64,000 nt of DNA, from positions 63,649,001 to 63,713,000 of the forward strand of contig NC_134013.1 of assembly GCF_040712315.1 (NCBI RefSeq), given 5' to 3'. The notes under the pieces are model-generated. The model saw nothing but the letters and a program-made list of their open reading frames with translations. It ran no database searches and was not told where the DNA came from. Both the position numbers and the translations under genes were made by a program. The stretch comes from Castanea sativa (lineage: Eukaryota > Streptophyta > Magnoliopsida > Fagales > Fagaceae). Each line of letters starts with the position of its first letter. The first letter of the stretch is position 1. Positions 11,936-22,573 of the stretch are shown here, piece after piece.

Positions 11936-13468
11936 AAGACTTAACCAATTCTCCGTTTGATTCTTAAAGGTTATAACTTCAAAAGTAAAATTTCCCAAAG
12001 CAGGAGGTCCAAAAGACCCAACGATAGCGAGGTTCTGTTTAACAAATGACAAGACGTCAATTTCCACAAGGTTTGTGGTCCGAGGACTACACTTAACCAA
12101 GTTTCTGTTTGATTCTTAAAAGTGATAACTTCAAATGTTAATTTTCCCAAAGTAGGAGGTCCGAAGACCCGACATAACTAAGGTTCTGTTTAACAGATGA
12201 CAAGACATCAATTTCCACAAGGTTTGTGGTCCGAGGACTGCACTTAACCAAGTTTCTGTTTGATTCTTAAAAGTAATAACTTCAAATGTTAATTTTCCCA
12301 AAGTAGGAGGTCCGAAGACCCGACATAACTAAGGTTCTGTTTAACAGATGACAAGACATCAATTTCTACAAGGTTTGTGGTCCGAGGACTGCACTTAACC
12401 AAGTTTCTGTTTGATTCTTAAAATTGTAACTTCAAATGTTAATTTTCCCAAAGTAGGAGGTCCGAAGACCCGACATAACTAAGGTTCTGTTTAACAGATG
12501 ACAAGACATCAATTTCCACAAGGTTTGTGGTCCGAGGACTGCACTTAACCAAGTTTCTGTTTGATTCTTAAAAGTAATAACTTCAAATGTTAATTTTCCC
12601 AAAGTAGGAGGTCCGAAGACCCGACATAACTAAGGTTCTGTTTAACAGATGACAAGACATCAATTTCCACAAGGTTTGTGGTCCGAGGACTGCACTTAAC
12701 CAAGTTTCTGTTTGATTCTTAAAATTGTAACTTCAAATGTTAATTTTCCCAAAGTAGGAGGTCCGAAGACCCGACATAACTAAGGTTTCATTTAACGGAT
12801 GACAAGACATCAATTTCCACAAGGTTTGTGGTCCGATGACTGCACTTAACCAAGTTTCTGTTTGATTCTTAAAATTGTAACTTCAAATGTTAATTTTCCC
12901 AAAGTAGGAGGTCGAAGACCCGGCCATAACTAAGGTTCATTTAGCATGACAAGACATCAATTTCCACAAGGTCGTGGTGAGGACTGCACTAAACCAAGTT
13001 TCTGTTTGATTATTAAAAGTAATAACTTCAAATTTTAATTTTCCCAAAGTAGTAGGTCCGAAGACACGACATAAATAAGGTTCTGTTTAACAGATGACAA
13101 GAAATCAATTTCCACAAGGTTTGTGGTCGAGGACCGCACTTAACCAAGTTTCTGTTTGATTCTTAAAAGTAATAACTTCAAATGTTAATTTTCCCAAAGT
13201 AGGAGGTCCGAAGACCCGACATAACTAAGGTTCTGTTTAACAGATGACAAGACATCAATTTCCACAAGGTTTGTGGTCCGAGGACTGCACTTAACCAAGT
13301 TTCTGTTTGATTCTTAAAATTGTAACTTCAAATGTTAATTTTCCCAAAGTAGGAGGTCCGAAGACCCGACATAACTAAGGTTCTGTTTAACAGATGACAA
13401 GACATCAATTTCCACAAGGTTTGTGGTCCGAGGACTGCACTTAACCAAGTTTCTGTTTGATTCTTAAA
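11936..13468. repeat. Tandem array inside element 1: about 10 copies of a unit of about 150 bp
   Basis: The anchor AAGGTTCTGTTTAAC, or its variants, recurs near 12031, 12182, 12333, 12483, 12634, 12784, 12934, 13079, 13229 and 13379. Spacing is 146-151 bp. Each unit contains GGTCCGAAGACC(C), a sequence close to an inverted repeat, and GTGGTCCGAGGACTGCAC. Two alternating sub-types differ by AAAAGTAATAAC against AAAATTGTAAC. The copies near 12784 and 12934 carry extra indels. The array lies between the ends of the convergent integrase and antisense genes. Confidence 0.93.
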
Positions 13469-13535
13469 ATATGATAACTGCGAGCGTCAGAGCTACTCAC
13501 AACTTTGAAATGCAAACTGACAAAAGCTCATTTCA

Positions 13536-14749
13536 TTAATAATAATACCTTCTAAGATTATTTACATTCCATGGACGTGGTACAATTCGTTCGTCTAGAT
13601 CAGCTAGCCTATATGACCCTATGCCTGCTACTGAAACAATGCGATAGGGGCCTTGATTAGGTCCCAGCTTACCCCAAGCTGGGTTCTTAGAAGTGCCTAC
13701 AACTTTCCTTAATACAAGATCACCAGGTGCAAGTGGTCTTAACTTCACATGGGCATCATATCCTCGTTTTAGCTTCTGTTGATAATAAGCCATCTGGACC
13801 ATCGCTACCTCGCGCCGTTCCTCAAGCAAATCTAGGCCTTTTTCTAAGAGTCCATTGTTATTCTCAGGACTAAATGAGCTGGTCTTTAAGGTGGGAAAAC
13901 CAGATTCCAGAGGTATCACCGCCTCGGCTCCATAAGTCATAGAGAATGGAGTTTCTCCAGTGGACCTGCGCGGTGTGGTCCGATACGTCCACAGAACGTG
14001 AGGGAGCTCTTCTACCCATCTACCTTTCGCATCATCCAACCTTTTCTTTAGCCCACTGACAATGACTTTGTTAACGGCCTCGGCCTACCCGTTTCCTCGA
14101 GGATAAGCTGGGGTGGAATACCTATTTATAATACCCATGTCACCACAATACTTCCTAAAAGCCTTCTTTAAACCGAACACCATTGTCCGAGATGAGCGTG
14201 TGTGGTATACGAATACGGTAACGATGTTTTTCCGACAAACTTCTTGGAGTCAATATCTCTTATATTTGCTAAGGGCTCGGCCTCAACCCAATTAGTGAAA
14301 TAGTCTGTTCCCACAAGAAGCCATCTTTTATTGCCGGCAGCTCTCGAAATATGGCCCTACAATGTCCAAGCCCCATTGTGCGAAAGGCCAAGGGCTGGAG
14401 AGAGGTTAAGAACCCCTCCGGCTGGTGAATATTAGGAGCAATTCTCCGACACCGATCACACTTCCCGGCATAGTCTTGGGCCTCCCTTTGCATATTGGGC
14501 CACCAATAACCCCGAGTCGAGCTCGTGGGCCAAGGACCTTCCCAGGTGTGGGCCACAAATCCCTTCATGCAATTCTTCTAGAAGCCCCTCCGTTAAATCA
14601 GTGTACACACAACAAGTACGGTCCCGAAAAGGATCGTTTGTACAATTTTTGATCCTCGGACGGCTGAAACGTGGCGCCTTTCGGCGTATCTTATATCCGC
14701 CGGATTTGTCCTCGGGAAGGACATCGTCCCTAAGAAAAGATACGACCAA
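13536..14749 (-). pseudogene. Integrase region of element 1
   Basis: Integrase inserts the cDNA into the host genome. At 14749-14456 the N-terminal zinc-binding region shows ELHEGICGPHLG, and in a second frame (14568-14269) RGYWWPNMQ and KCDRCRR. The catalytic middle is frameshifted. The C-terminal part (14039-13536) is an open frame of 167 codons with ELPHVLWTYRTT, TGETPFSMTYGAEAVIP and, at the end, GPYRIVSVAGIGSYRL. These are typical of the gypsy integrase tail. At least two frame changes separate the parts. Confidence 0.88.
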
Positions 14750-15069
14750 GTCGATCCAACTAGGTCCAGGCCTTATTAGATGGATACGAGGCGCGTTGGT
14801 AATGACAGAGAGGGCTCTAGCAAATCTTCAACGAGGATAACCCTAGGTAAACCTTGAGCCGAGGACGTTGCCGGCGTGGCTAAGGAGTCTCGCATGGGTG
14901 TTTGGCTCGAGAGATATGAGTTAAGGCGAAGGAGCCAAATTGAGTTTGCTAACGCTTAACCCGGGCCAAATATTCCCGCATCCTTGGATCTCTAGCCTCC
15001 ATGGTCCCCGTGACTGTCCGACCACCGATTGAGAATCCTGAGAAGATGTGGATTTCCCTTCCACCCATC

Positions 15070-15270
15070 CTATGCACCATTTTCATGCCTACCAAGACTG
15101 CCGTACTCGGCCTCATTGTTAGTAGCCGAGAACGCCAATCTCAAAGATTTTTCGAAGACAATTCCCTCGGGGAGATAAGAACAAGTCCAACACCGAGATC
15201 CTCTCCGATTAGCGCCCCAATCCCCATACATTTTCCAAATCGGAGGCATGGCAGTTGTAATCACACCAAC
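15070..15270 (-). pseudogene. Second RNase H-like domain of element 1
   Basis: The frame 15264-15070 includes GDWGANRRGS, YLPEGIVFEKSLRLAFSA and TNNEAEY. The NNEAEY signature preceded by a D-G-x-A-N-x-x-G stretch resembles the additional, archaeal-like RNase H found in Tat elements. Here the second position of the DG pair is altered and the frame is lost after NNEAEYGSLG. Confidence 0.75.
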
Positions 15271-15417
15271 GATTTTTCATCCATATGTGCTCCTTTTAGA
15301 GTTTCTTCCAAGAATGGCTCGGCAAATTCCGCCACCAAGTCGCGAGGACCCTGGCCCTTCACCGAGGTGCGAGGCTTATACTTTACATCAAAAGCCCCAG
15401 GATGGTCCCCCACTTTG

Positions 15418-16585
15418 CTATCCTTCCCGAGTAATCGGCGCTACGCGAAGCGCTTTGAGGGGCAATTGGGTCAGAACGACCACTGTGTGGGACTGAAAAT
15501 AATGGGGAAGCTTTCGCGTGGCATGAACCACAGCTAGGAGCGCTTTCTCTAAGGGTTGATAACTTACCTCGGCATCACCCAAAGACTTACTAACATAATA
15601 TACCGGTCTTTGCACCCCGCTATCATCTCTTATCAGGACAAAGCTGACCGCGTGAATGGCCACTGCCAGATAAGCAAACAAAATCTCATGTGCCTCTGGA
15701 CGAGAAAGAATGGGTGGTCGAGATAGATATTGCTTAAGCTGTTGAAAGGCTAACTCGCAGTCCTCGGTCCATTGAAACCCTTTCCACTTATTCAGCAGTT
15801 GGAAGAAAGGACGACAACGGTCAGCTGACCGAGATATGAACCTGTTCAAAGCGGCAATCATTCCCGTCAACTTTTGAATTTCTTTTGGGTTCCGAGGAGG
15901 CTGCAAGTCCTGAATAGCCTTGACTTGCACCGGGTTTACCTCTATGCCTCTATGTGTAATCATGTATCCTAAGAACTTTCCAGATCCCACGCCAAAAGAA
16001 CACTTGGAGGCGTTAAGGCGCAACTTATACCTCCTTAGCACCTGGAAGGTGTCGGCCATCTACCATGTGCGAAGGTACCGTCTTACTCTTCACCACCATA
16101 TCATCCACGTATACTTCTATGGTTTTCCCCGATTCTTTGTTCAAACATTCGGGTCATCATTCTTTGGTAAGTAGCCCCGCATTTTTTAACCCAAATGGCA
16201 TGACCTTATAATGATAGTTCCCGGTTGGAGTAATGAAAGCGGTCTTCTCCTCGATCCTCCAATGCCAAGGAATGCGGTGATAACCCCGGAAGGCGTCTAA
16301 GAAACTCATCCGAGGATGTGTGATGGCATCCACCGGTTGATCAATACATGGCATTGGGAACGAATCTTTGGGACAGGCCTTGTTCGTATCGATAAAGTCC
16401 ACACATACCCTCCACGTTCCATTTTTCTTTTTAACGACAACCGTATGGGCTAACCACTCAGGGTAGAAAACTTCTTTGATAGCCCCACTTTTGAGTTTAA
16501 GCACCTCTTCCTTCGCAGCCTCGGAATGTTCACCTGGAAGATCGCCGAGGTGGCTGCCTTCTCGGAATGATAGCCGGGTTGACAT
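15418..16585 (-). pseudogene. Reverse transcriptase and first RNase H region of element 1
   Basis: Reverse transcriptase copies element RNA into DNA. The first frame (16585-16157) carries EWLAHTVVVKKKNGTWRVC, VDFIDTNKACPKDSFPMP and [12 protein letters not shown]. The catalytic motif VYVDDMVVK is present in the next segment, with YVDD encoded at 16100-16111. The second large frame (16059-15418, 213 codons) has [37 protein letters not shown] and the RNase H-side VYYVSKSL and [15 protein letters not shown] frameshift lies between the two frames. The catalytic Asp pair itself looks intact. Confidence 0.9.
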
Positions 16586-16899
16586 TTAGATGATGACAAA
16601 TGAAGCACGGATCCGAACTGGAGCTTCATAAGGATCCTATGCAAAAACATCAACATTATCCTTCAAGAACTCTAACAACTCCATTTTCTCTTGGTGTGGT
16701 AAAAGTACACCGACTTGGAAGAATCTCTCCGGGTCATCGGCCCCTGGAAACTTCTCTAATCCCTCGCACTGTGGCTCATCTCCTGTCACCACTCCAGATG
16801 AATCAAGAGCCGTTAACTGCTATAAACCCTTGTTGATCAAAGCCGAAGACTCGCACGTACGATGCGCACGGCCGATATGCACCTTTGCCCTGGCTACGG

Positions 16900-17300
16900 A
16901 TTGGCGAGGATTTCCTAAACACCGTCCCCCGAGGGGAATTTCACTGTATCATGCAAGGTAGAGGAATCGGCTCTGGCGCATGCAGCCAAGGCACTGGCAA
17001 GGCATGTATGGAGAGTACGCATCAACCACGATGAAGTCCACCTCCACCGTTTCGAGCCGGACTGAACGGCGCAAATGGATCTGTCCTTCGGCACAACGGC
17101 TCTCCCTTCGAAGCTTATAAGTGGCGAGTCATAAGGAGTAAGGTCTTCCAACTTCAACCTTAACCCCTTAAACGGATCGGGGGTACATGATATCCGCACC
17201 ATTGCCACGATCTATCATCACCCTTCTCACATCATGGTTCCCGATTCGAGGGTAACCACGAGAGCATCGTCATGGGCTGGATAGTCCCTACCTTATCCTC
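16900..17300 (-). pseudogene. Aspartic protease region of element 1
   Basis: A segment near 17215 reads DRGNGADIMYP, corresponding to the retropepsin active-site motif D-x-G-[ST]-[GS]-A-D, here with N where S or T is usual. The continuing frame (17208-16915) has FKGLRLKLEDLTPYDSPLI and SFEGRAVVPK, common in plant gypsy proteases. The following sequence is frameshifted. Confidence 0.7.
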
Positions 17301-17554
17301 CTCCGAGAAATCTAAGACGGGCAAAGTGCCCCTTCAACCTCTTCGGCTGTGACCCATGTCCTCGGTCCGTTGATAGGAAACCGCCATCACCCTGATAGGA
17401 CACACGGTCCTGCCCGGCGAGCGGAAGATAACATTAATTGTTCCCAAGGCTGGCCGAGATGTATTGTTCCTCCGGTTGTTTGAACCAACTTGGACCGACC
17501 TGCCAGTGAAATTGACACTGAAATCTGCTTGACTTTCCCTCAACCGACGAGCTG

Positions 17555-18791
17555 CTAGATGGTTCCACAGTGGTCCGAGTTCTCGGTAGTGTGGCCTACA
17601 TCCCGATGATACCGACAAAAGAGATTTTGGTTTCTTTTCGCAAGGTCCCCCTTTGCCATCTTGCACGGCCATACGAAGAAAGGCTCTTTACGAACTTTCT
17701 CTAGTAACCGATGCACCGGTTCTCGGAACACGGTATTTGCTCGAGGTGCCGAGCCGGATTGCCGTAATCCCCTCCTAGGCTTGTTGTTGTGGTATCTATC
17801 CGACCTGAAATCCCTTCTCTCCTGCGGGATAACCTTTTCCTTTCCCTTCCCTTGCTGCTGGTCTTCTTCTACCCTCTTGTACTCATCAATACGATCCATA
17901 AGACGGCGTACCATCGGACGGGCTTTTTCGTCAAAGACTTCCTTAGGGTCGTGGTCGGTAGGAGACCTACCTTAAAGGTATTAAGCGCCACCTCATCAAA
18001 GTCGCCATCTATCTCGTTAAACATCTCCCGCATCGGTCGGAGTATGCTTTCGGTGTCTCCCCTTCCTTCATGGCCATGGATAGCGGATCCAATGGCCGAG
18101 GGACTCAGCTACACGTAATGAACCGCGAAGCGAATGCCCTAGTCAGCTCCCCAAACGAGCCTACGGACCCAGATTTGAGACCGTTAAACCATCTCATAGC
18201 CACAGGTCCCAAGTTGGAGGGGAAAACTTTACACATCAGAGTCTCATTGTAAGAGTGCACCGCCATCCTCTGGTTGAAGTGACTCACGTGCTCCACCGGA
18301 TCAGTCCGGCCATTATAAATGGTGAAGGTGGGCTGGGTGAACCTCCTGGGAAGCCTCCCCCTCTCAATCCTCCACGAAAACGGAGATTTAGAGAGTTGGT
18401 GCAACGCCCTACTCATGGTATCGTTACCTAAGCCCCTAGAACGAGGCTTCTTACGTCTGCGAGTTGGTTGGCTGCCCTCCTCACTGGAGATTGTTGCACT
18501 GGTGGAAGTGCGCGACCTTGAGCTGTGGCCAGCTCCCCTATCCTCCTCTGAGGAAGAATTAGATGAGGATGATGAAAACCTATGCTTAGCGCGGCGTAGC
18601 TTTCTCTTTAGACGGTTGATTTCTTTCTGCATGGATTTAGAACCCTCATCATGGGTGGTGCTACCCCCTTCATGAATATGGCCAGCACCTGGATACTCTG
18701 TATGGACACTCCCCTCACGATCTCTTTGATGTTCCAGACGTTCAAAATGATCTTCCGGGCGTGATCCCCTGTGACTCGGCATGGTGAGCAC
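17555..18791 (-). pseudogene. Gag region of element 1
   Basis: Gag forms the particle that packages element RNA. The N-terminal frame (18791-18105, 228 codons) is Arg/Ser-rich. It then enters the conserved gag core with FTIYNGRTDPVEHVSHFNQR, LGPVAMRWFNGL and SFGELTRAFASRF. The C-terminal frame (17914-17555) has LMDRIDEYKRVEEDQQQGKG and a zinc-knuckle-like CRYHRDVGHTTENSDH in which the last Cys of the usual C-x3-H-x4-H-x4-C pattern appears lost. A frameshift separates the two frames. Confidence 0.85.
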
Positions 18792-18832
18792 CCAAGCCTC
18801 GCCATAGTACCTCCGTCGCTTCTAGACTAGAT

Positions 18833-18849
18833 TCCCCAGACGAGCGCCA
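18833..18849 (-). other. Primer-binding site of element 1
   Basis: On the minus strand, two bases inside the LTR, the sequence is TGGCGCTCGTCTGGGGA. It starts TGGCGC, as tRNA-primed sites of many plant gypsy elements do. Which tRNA primes it cannot be said without an alignment. Confidence 0.75.
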
Positions 18850-18851
18850 AT

Positions 18852-19597
18852 TGTAAGTGCACAATTGCACCTGGCCCCAAAGAACAAGATTACGGGCTCG
18901 AGCCCAACGAGCCTTAAACAATGTAATTTGTAGAGTGTGGGCTTGAAACCCAGGTTAGAAGTGTTTGAGAATTAAATAGCAAGCCAAAGATTATAAACAC
19001 TTAAAAACAACAAAGAATGCTATAAGTCAATCTGCTCGGACGTAAGCCGAGAAACTGTTCTTATATAATTTCTCTCTCTTTTTCTCTTTCCTTTAGGTTA
19101 CAAAGAGGGAGCCCCCTTTTCGTCTTAGATTGCTCTTTAAATACTACTCTTTTGAATACTTTGTACACGTGTTGCCCCACCTCCCCTTAGCCTAGATATT
19201 TCCCCTCTCAAGTGCCTTTGAATAGTAACCGAAGTTTCTCTCTTGTTGAGGTGTCACTTCCCCATAAATGCGGCCAGGGTGGTAGGTGCAGGGTCTTTAA
19301 TGTGGAGGTAGCAGCCTTTATCTTTGACATTTCTTCAACATCGGTACTTCTGGGGCGTTCTAGGGTTCCCCCCTTTTAACCATTGGCCTTAACCATGTCA
19401 TCCCCTAATCTTTACTATGAAATCCCGAATTCTTCGGTGTTCATCCGAGGATAAGGTCACCCTCGGCTGTATCCTCGGATCCTCGGCGTATGGGCCGACC
19501 CATAGTACTAACAATTTCTAACCCCAAGATCAGGTCGGCCTTCCTTAACACGGCCCAAAAGGCCCACGTTCCCATCAGGATCTTTTTGCCCCCCACA
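18852..19597 (-). repeat. LTR of Tat-type element 1 (5' LTR in element sense)
   Basis: This 746-bp partner of the LTR at 7716-8463 has the same termini. The AAAAG duplication follows directly at 19598-19602. Confidence 0.92.
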
Positions 19598-19602
19598 AAA
19601 AG

Positions 19603-20816
19603 TATACATAGATAGTCTCCAAACCAATTCAAAGCTAAACTTTTTCTAATGTATATTATCTTAAGATTCTTGGACGTTGCCAAGAATCTCGTAACTCAAC
19701 TAGCACCTTTTGATAGAAACATCCAGAGTTCAAATCCCTTTACCTTATTGTAACTATTGAATTTAAAAAAGAAAAGAAAATTAGAAGATATTCTTGGACA
19801 AAGATCGTATGTTTTGATCCAACTCCAATTCAAGAAGTCTAAAGTCCAAATGGAATTATAAACAAGTTGAGCCGAGTATTAAAAGTTTAGATTTCTTTAT
19901 TTAATTTTATTTCGAACATGATCCAAGTTAGAGCTTATTACCAAACAAGATTACATGTTTGAGTTTGGTTCTTTTTTTTTTTTTTTTCAAAACAAGCTCA
20001 AGTTTGTTAACGAGCTACATGATTAACTTATTCTTTTTCTATATATTAAAACTATGACTAAAATTTCTTATCATTTCACAAATCTATGAATTTTACCACG
20101 AAAGATTTGTTTATATTATCAACAAACTACATATACAAATTTGATATTATATGAATTTAGTTTTAGACTTAACACATTCCATTCACAAGTACACTTTTAG
20201 TCAAATATACATATAAAACTATAATATTATATTATAGTTAAATCTGTTTATGTTCACACATACATTTTTACATTTGAACTAAACTTTATTTAATTGACTT
20301 TAAACACAACCTATCCCAAATTAAGTTTGAGATGTTTATAAATAATTTGGTTCATTTACTGCTTAGTTGACACCCAAACCTAGTGGAATGATCTTAGAGA
20401 CTAGGGCCCGTTTGGTACGTGTATTTAAACAATAATTTTCAATTTTTTTAAAAACACGTATAATATTATTTAAAAACTAAAAGCATGCCATTAAAATCCA
20501 GCGCTATACCTCTTTAATATGTTTGTATTTTTCTGAATTGGCTCCTCGCCTGTTACTTCAACGCTAAAAATCCAAAGGAAGAGACACACAGAAAGAGACC
20601 CGGCGTTTGGCAATTACTCTAGCTTTTTGCCCATGGTCACCACAAGTGAGCTGCTTCTTTTACTTCTTATTATTATTATTGACACACACACTCTCTCTTT
20701 TTTTGTTTTGTGTGTTGTTTGTAGTTTCTAGATTCTGGAATAGTATCTTTTTTCAATTTAACGTTAATTTTCTAAGAATATTGTTAATTGTCCTCTTGTA
20801 AAAGAAAGTGGGAAAC
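19603..20816. other. AT-rich intergenic DNA with a SINE-like copy
   Basis: No gene is supported. Around 19685-19790 (+) there is a box A-like CGTAACTCAACTAGCA and a box B-like AGAGTTCAAATCC with an A-rich tail, probably an old SINE. Near 20405 a CCCGTTTGGTACGTGT motif resembles one end of a hAT-type MITE, but I could not find its partner. Confidence 0.45.
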
Positions 20817-21459
20817 TAGCATCTTGAGTTTTAAAAACTCGAGTTCAAGGTTGAACTCGAGTTTTTAAAACTCGAGACTCAAGAGGTAAAAGCTGAGGTG
20901 GAAAAAATTCCACGTAGAAATCGAGTTTTAGAAACTCGAGTTCCACATTTTTTGTCTTTCACGTAGAACTCGAGTTTTAGATACCTGAGTTCTACCATTT
21001 TTCCCTTTCGTTTATGGGTTTCTTCTTCTTTTCTTCATCATCTTCCATTCTTCCTAAGTTCGGGCTTCATCTTCTTCCTGGGTTCAGGCTTCATCTTCAA
21101 CTGGGTTTCTCTCTTCTTCATGTTCTTCTGGGTTTCTCCTCTTCAACGAAGAATGTTCTGCATTTCTGGGTTTCTTCCTCTTTTCTTCATCATCTTCGTT
21201 CTGAGTTTCTTCTTTTCTTCTTCGTTTTCTCTCTTCTTCGTGTTCTACTGAGTTTCTCTCTTCTTCAACGAAGAATGTTTTGCCTGGGTTCTCTTCGTTG
21301 GTCTTGCATCTGTGGAACTCGATTTAGATCTCGAGTCTTACAGACTCGAGATCTTTGTGGCATTTTCTGGAATTTCCTGTCCACGTCATCAAGTATAAAG
21401 CGAGTGTTTGGGACTCGAGTTTTAAAATGGAACTCGAGTTTCTAAAACTCGAGATGCTA
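20817..21459. mobile_element. TIR element built of CTCGAG palindromes, copy 1
   Basis: The left end TAGCATCTTGAGTTTTA and the reverse complement of the right end TAGCATCTCGAGTTTTA form inverted termini. Inside each terminus, short self-complementary blocks of the form AACTCGAGTT-TTA-AACTCGAG recur, at about 20838-20876, 20930-20942, 20968-20978, 21313-21351 and 21414-21453. The centre (about 21010-21300, +) is a TTCTTC-rich stretch that stays open for 143 codons but reads as low-complexity Phe/Leu/Ser, so I do not call a gene. No target duplication is apparent. The same terminus type and internal order occur at 38813-39315. Confidence 0.65.
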
Positions 21460-22540
21460 TTTTGTTAATACTTTTCAGATGTGTGTTAACTTACTATATT
21501 GCCCTCCCTCACACTGTTACTTTGAAAATTGCCTCTTCTGGAATAATTTAGGCTCGTCAATTTGAAGCTTACCTTTTTTTTTTTTTTTAATTATGTATTT
21601 ATATGAACATGACTTGTGCAAGAGAGAAATTAATATAATATCAAGGATTTATTGTTGATTAGCATATGACGTATAAGCCTTTCCCAACAGTTTCATTACA
21701 ACCCATTGGCCTAAGTTTGCTCTTTTGTTGGCTTGTTCATGATTTTGTTGGGTTTGTTCATGGTTAGGTGTGGTTTCTGAGAAAATGTAACCAGTGTATA
21801 TATATATATATATATTATGACACATGGGAACTTCCCTCATATTAGTTGCACATCTAGACAATAATACTCACTATTAATCAAACTCAAACAGGCAACTGAC
21901 CTCACCTGCCAGAATTAGTTCCAGGTAATTTAGGGGTTTTTCACCCAAATGGGCTAAGCAGTTTATTCTCATGCCTAGGAGGCAAGAAAATTTAACAAAA
22001 AATGATTATGGGTTTTAGAGTTTTGTTGGGTTTGTTCATCATTAGGTGGACAACTCCATCCTTAGCAAAATTCTCTGTGCAAATTGGGGTATACTTGGAT
22101 GAATTTGACTGTGTTGTTCTGCAGTGCAGTATTTGAACTTGTGTCTGAAGTTGAGTTTGTTTAGACTCTTCATTTGTGTTCTGTTGGTTTGGATTAGCTG
22201 GCTCCCAGCCCTGGAGCCAGTTTAGTCTTGGGTTGTAATCTTTGTCCTTAGTTCAATGAAATTCTGAATGGTTCAGTATGCTAGGTTTAGAAGATTGAGT
22301 TTGCCTGTGTTGTTAGTTGTTAAAAAGCAAGTTATCATTAAGAAAAGTGGTTGGAAACATTGTTATTTGTATTATGTTGTTTGTTTGGGACATTATGTAT
22401 GCTTGTGGTGTTAGATTTTTATTTCATTCATATTATACAATAATGTCATAATCAAATTTTTACCTTTATCATTATAAAAATTTAAAAAAAAAATGATAAT
22501 TTCATTGAACAATGAACATCAAGTTTTGTTTAACTTTTAG
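21460..22540. other. Intergenic or 5' intronic DNA upstream of the RRP36-like locus
   Basis: No independent gene is supported. There is a short TA repeat near 21797-21816. If the RRP36-like locus has a 5' exon it could lie near 20570-20650, which would put the palindrome element and this stretch in an intron. That is a guess. Confidence 0.4.
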
Positions 22541-22573
22541 GGCAAAAAAACCTGTTTGGTTCAGAGGCTAACA

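Larger units (their letters stand above)
7716..19597 (-). mobile_element. Full-length Ty3/gypsy LTR retrotransposon, Tat-type, with antisense gene
   Basis: Both LTRs begin TGTAAGTGCACAATTG and end GCCCCCCACA. The element is flanked by a perfect 5-bp target duplication AAAAG (7711-7715 and 19598-19602). Read leftward on the minus strand the order is LTR, primer-binding site, gag, protease, reverse transcriptase, RNase H, a second RNase H-like domain, integrase, a tandem array of about 150-bp units, a gene on the opposite strand, a purine-rich tract, and LTR. The extra RNase H domain with the NNEAEY motif and an extra antisense ORF are traits described for the Tat/Ogre lineage. All pol genes are broken, so this copy is not autonomous. 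Confidence 0.92.

Noticed and set aside
11936..13468. The 150-bp array as a centromeric satellite
   Set aside because: It is bounded on both sides by genes of one LTR element, so it is part of that element. Short and single-locus here.
15001..15537. 178-codon plus-strand frame
   Set aside because: It lies opposite the RNase H region of element 1 and only reflects the codon pattern of the minus-strand gene.
20405..20480. CCCGTTTGGTACGTGT MITE-like end
   Set aside because: No matching right end with TACCAAACG was found downstream, so it cannot be called an element.
21014..21445. 143-codon plus-strand frame rich in Phe, Leu and Ser
   Set aside because: It arises from TTCTTC repeats in the palindrome element and has no protein-like pattern.
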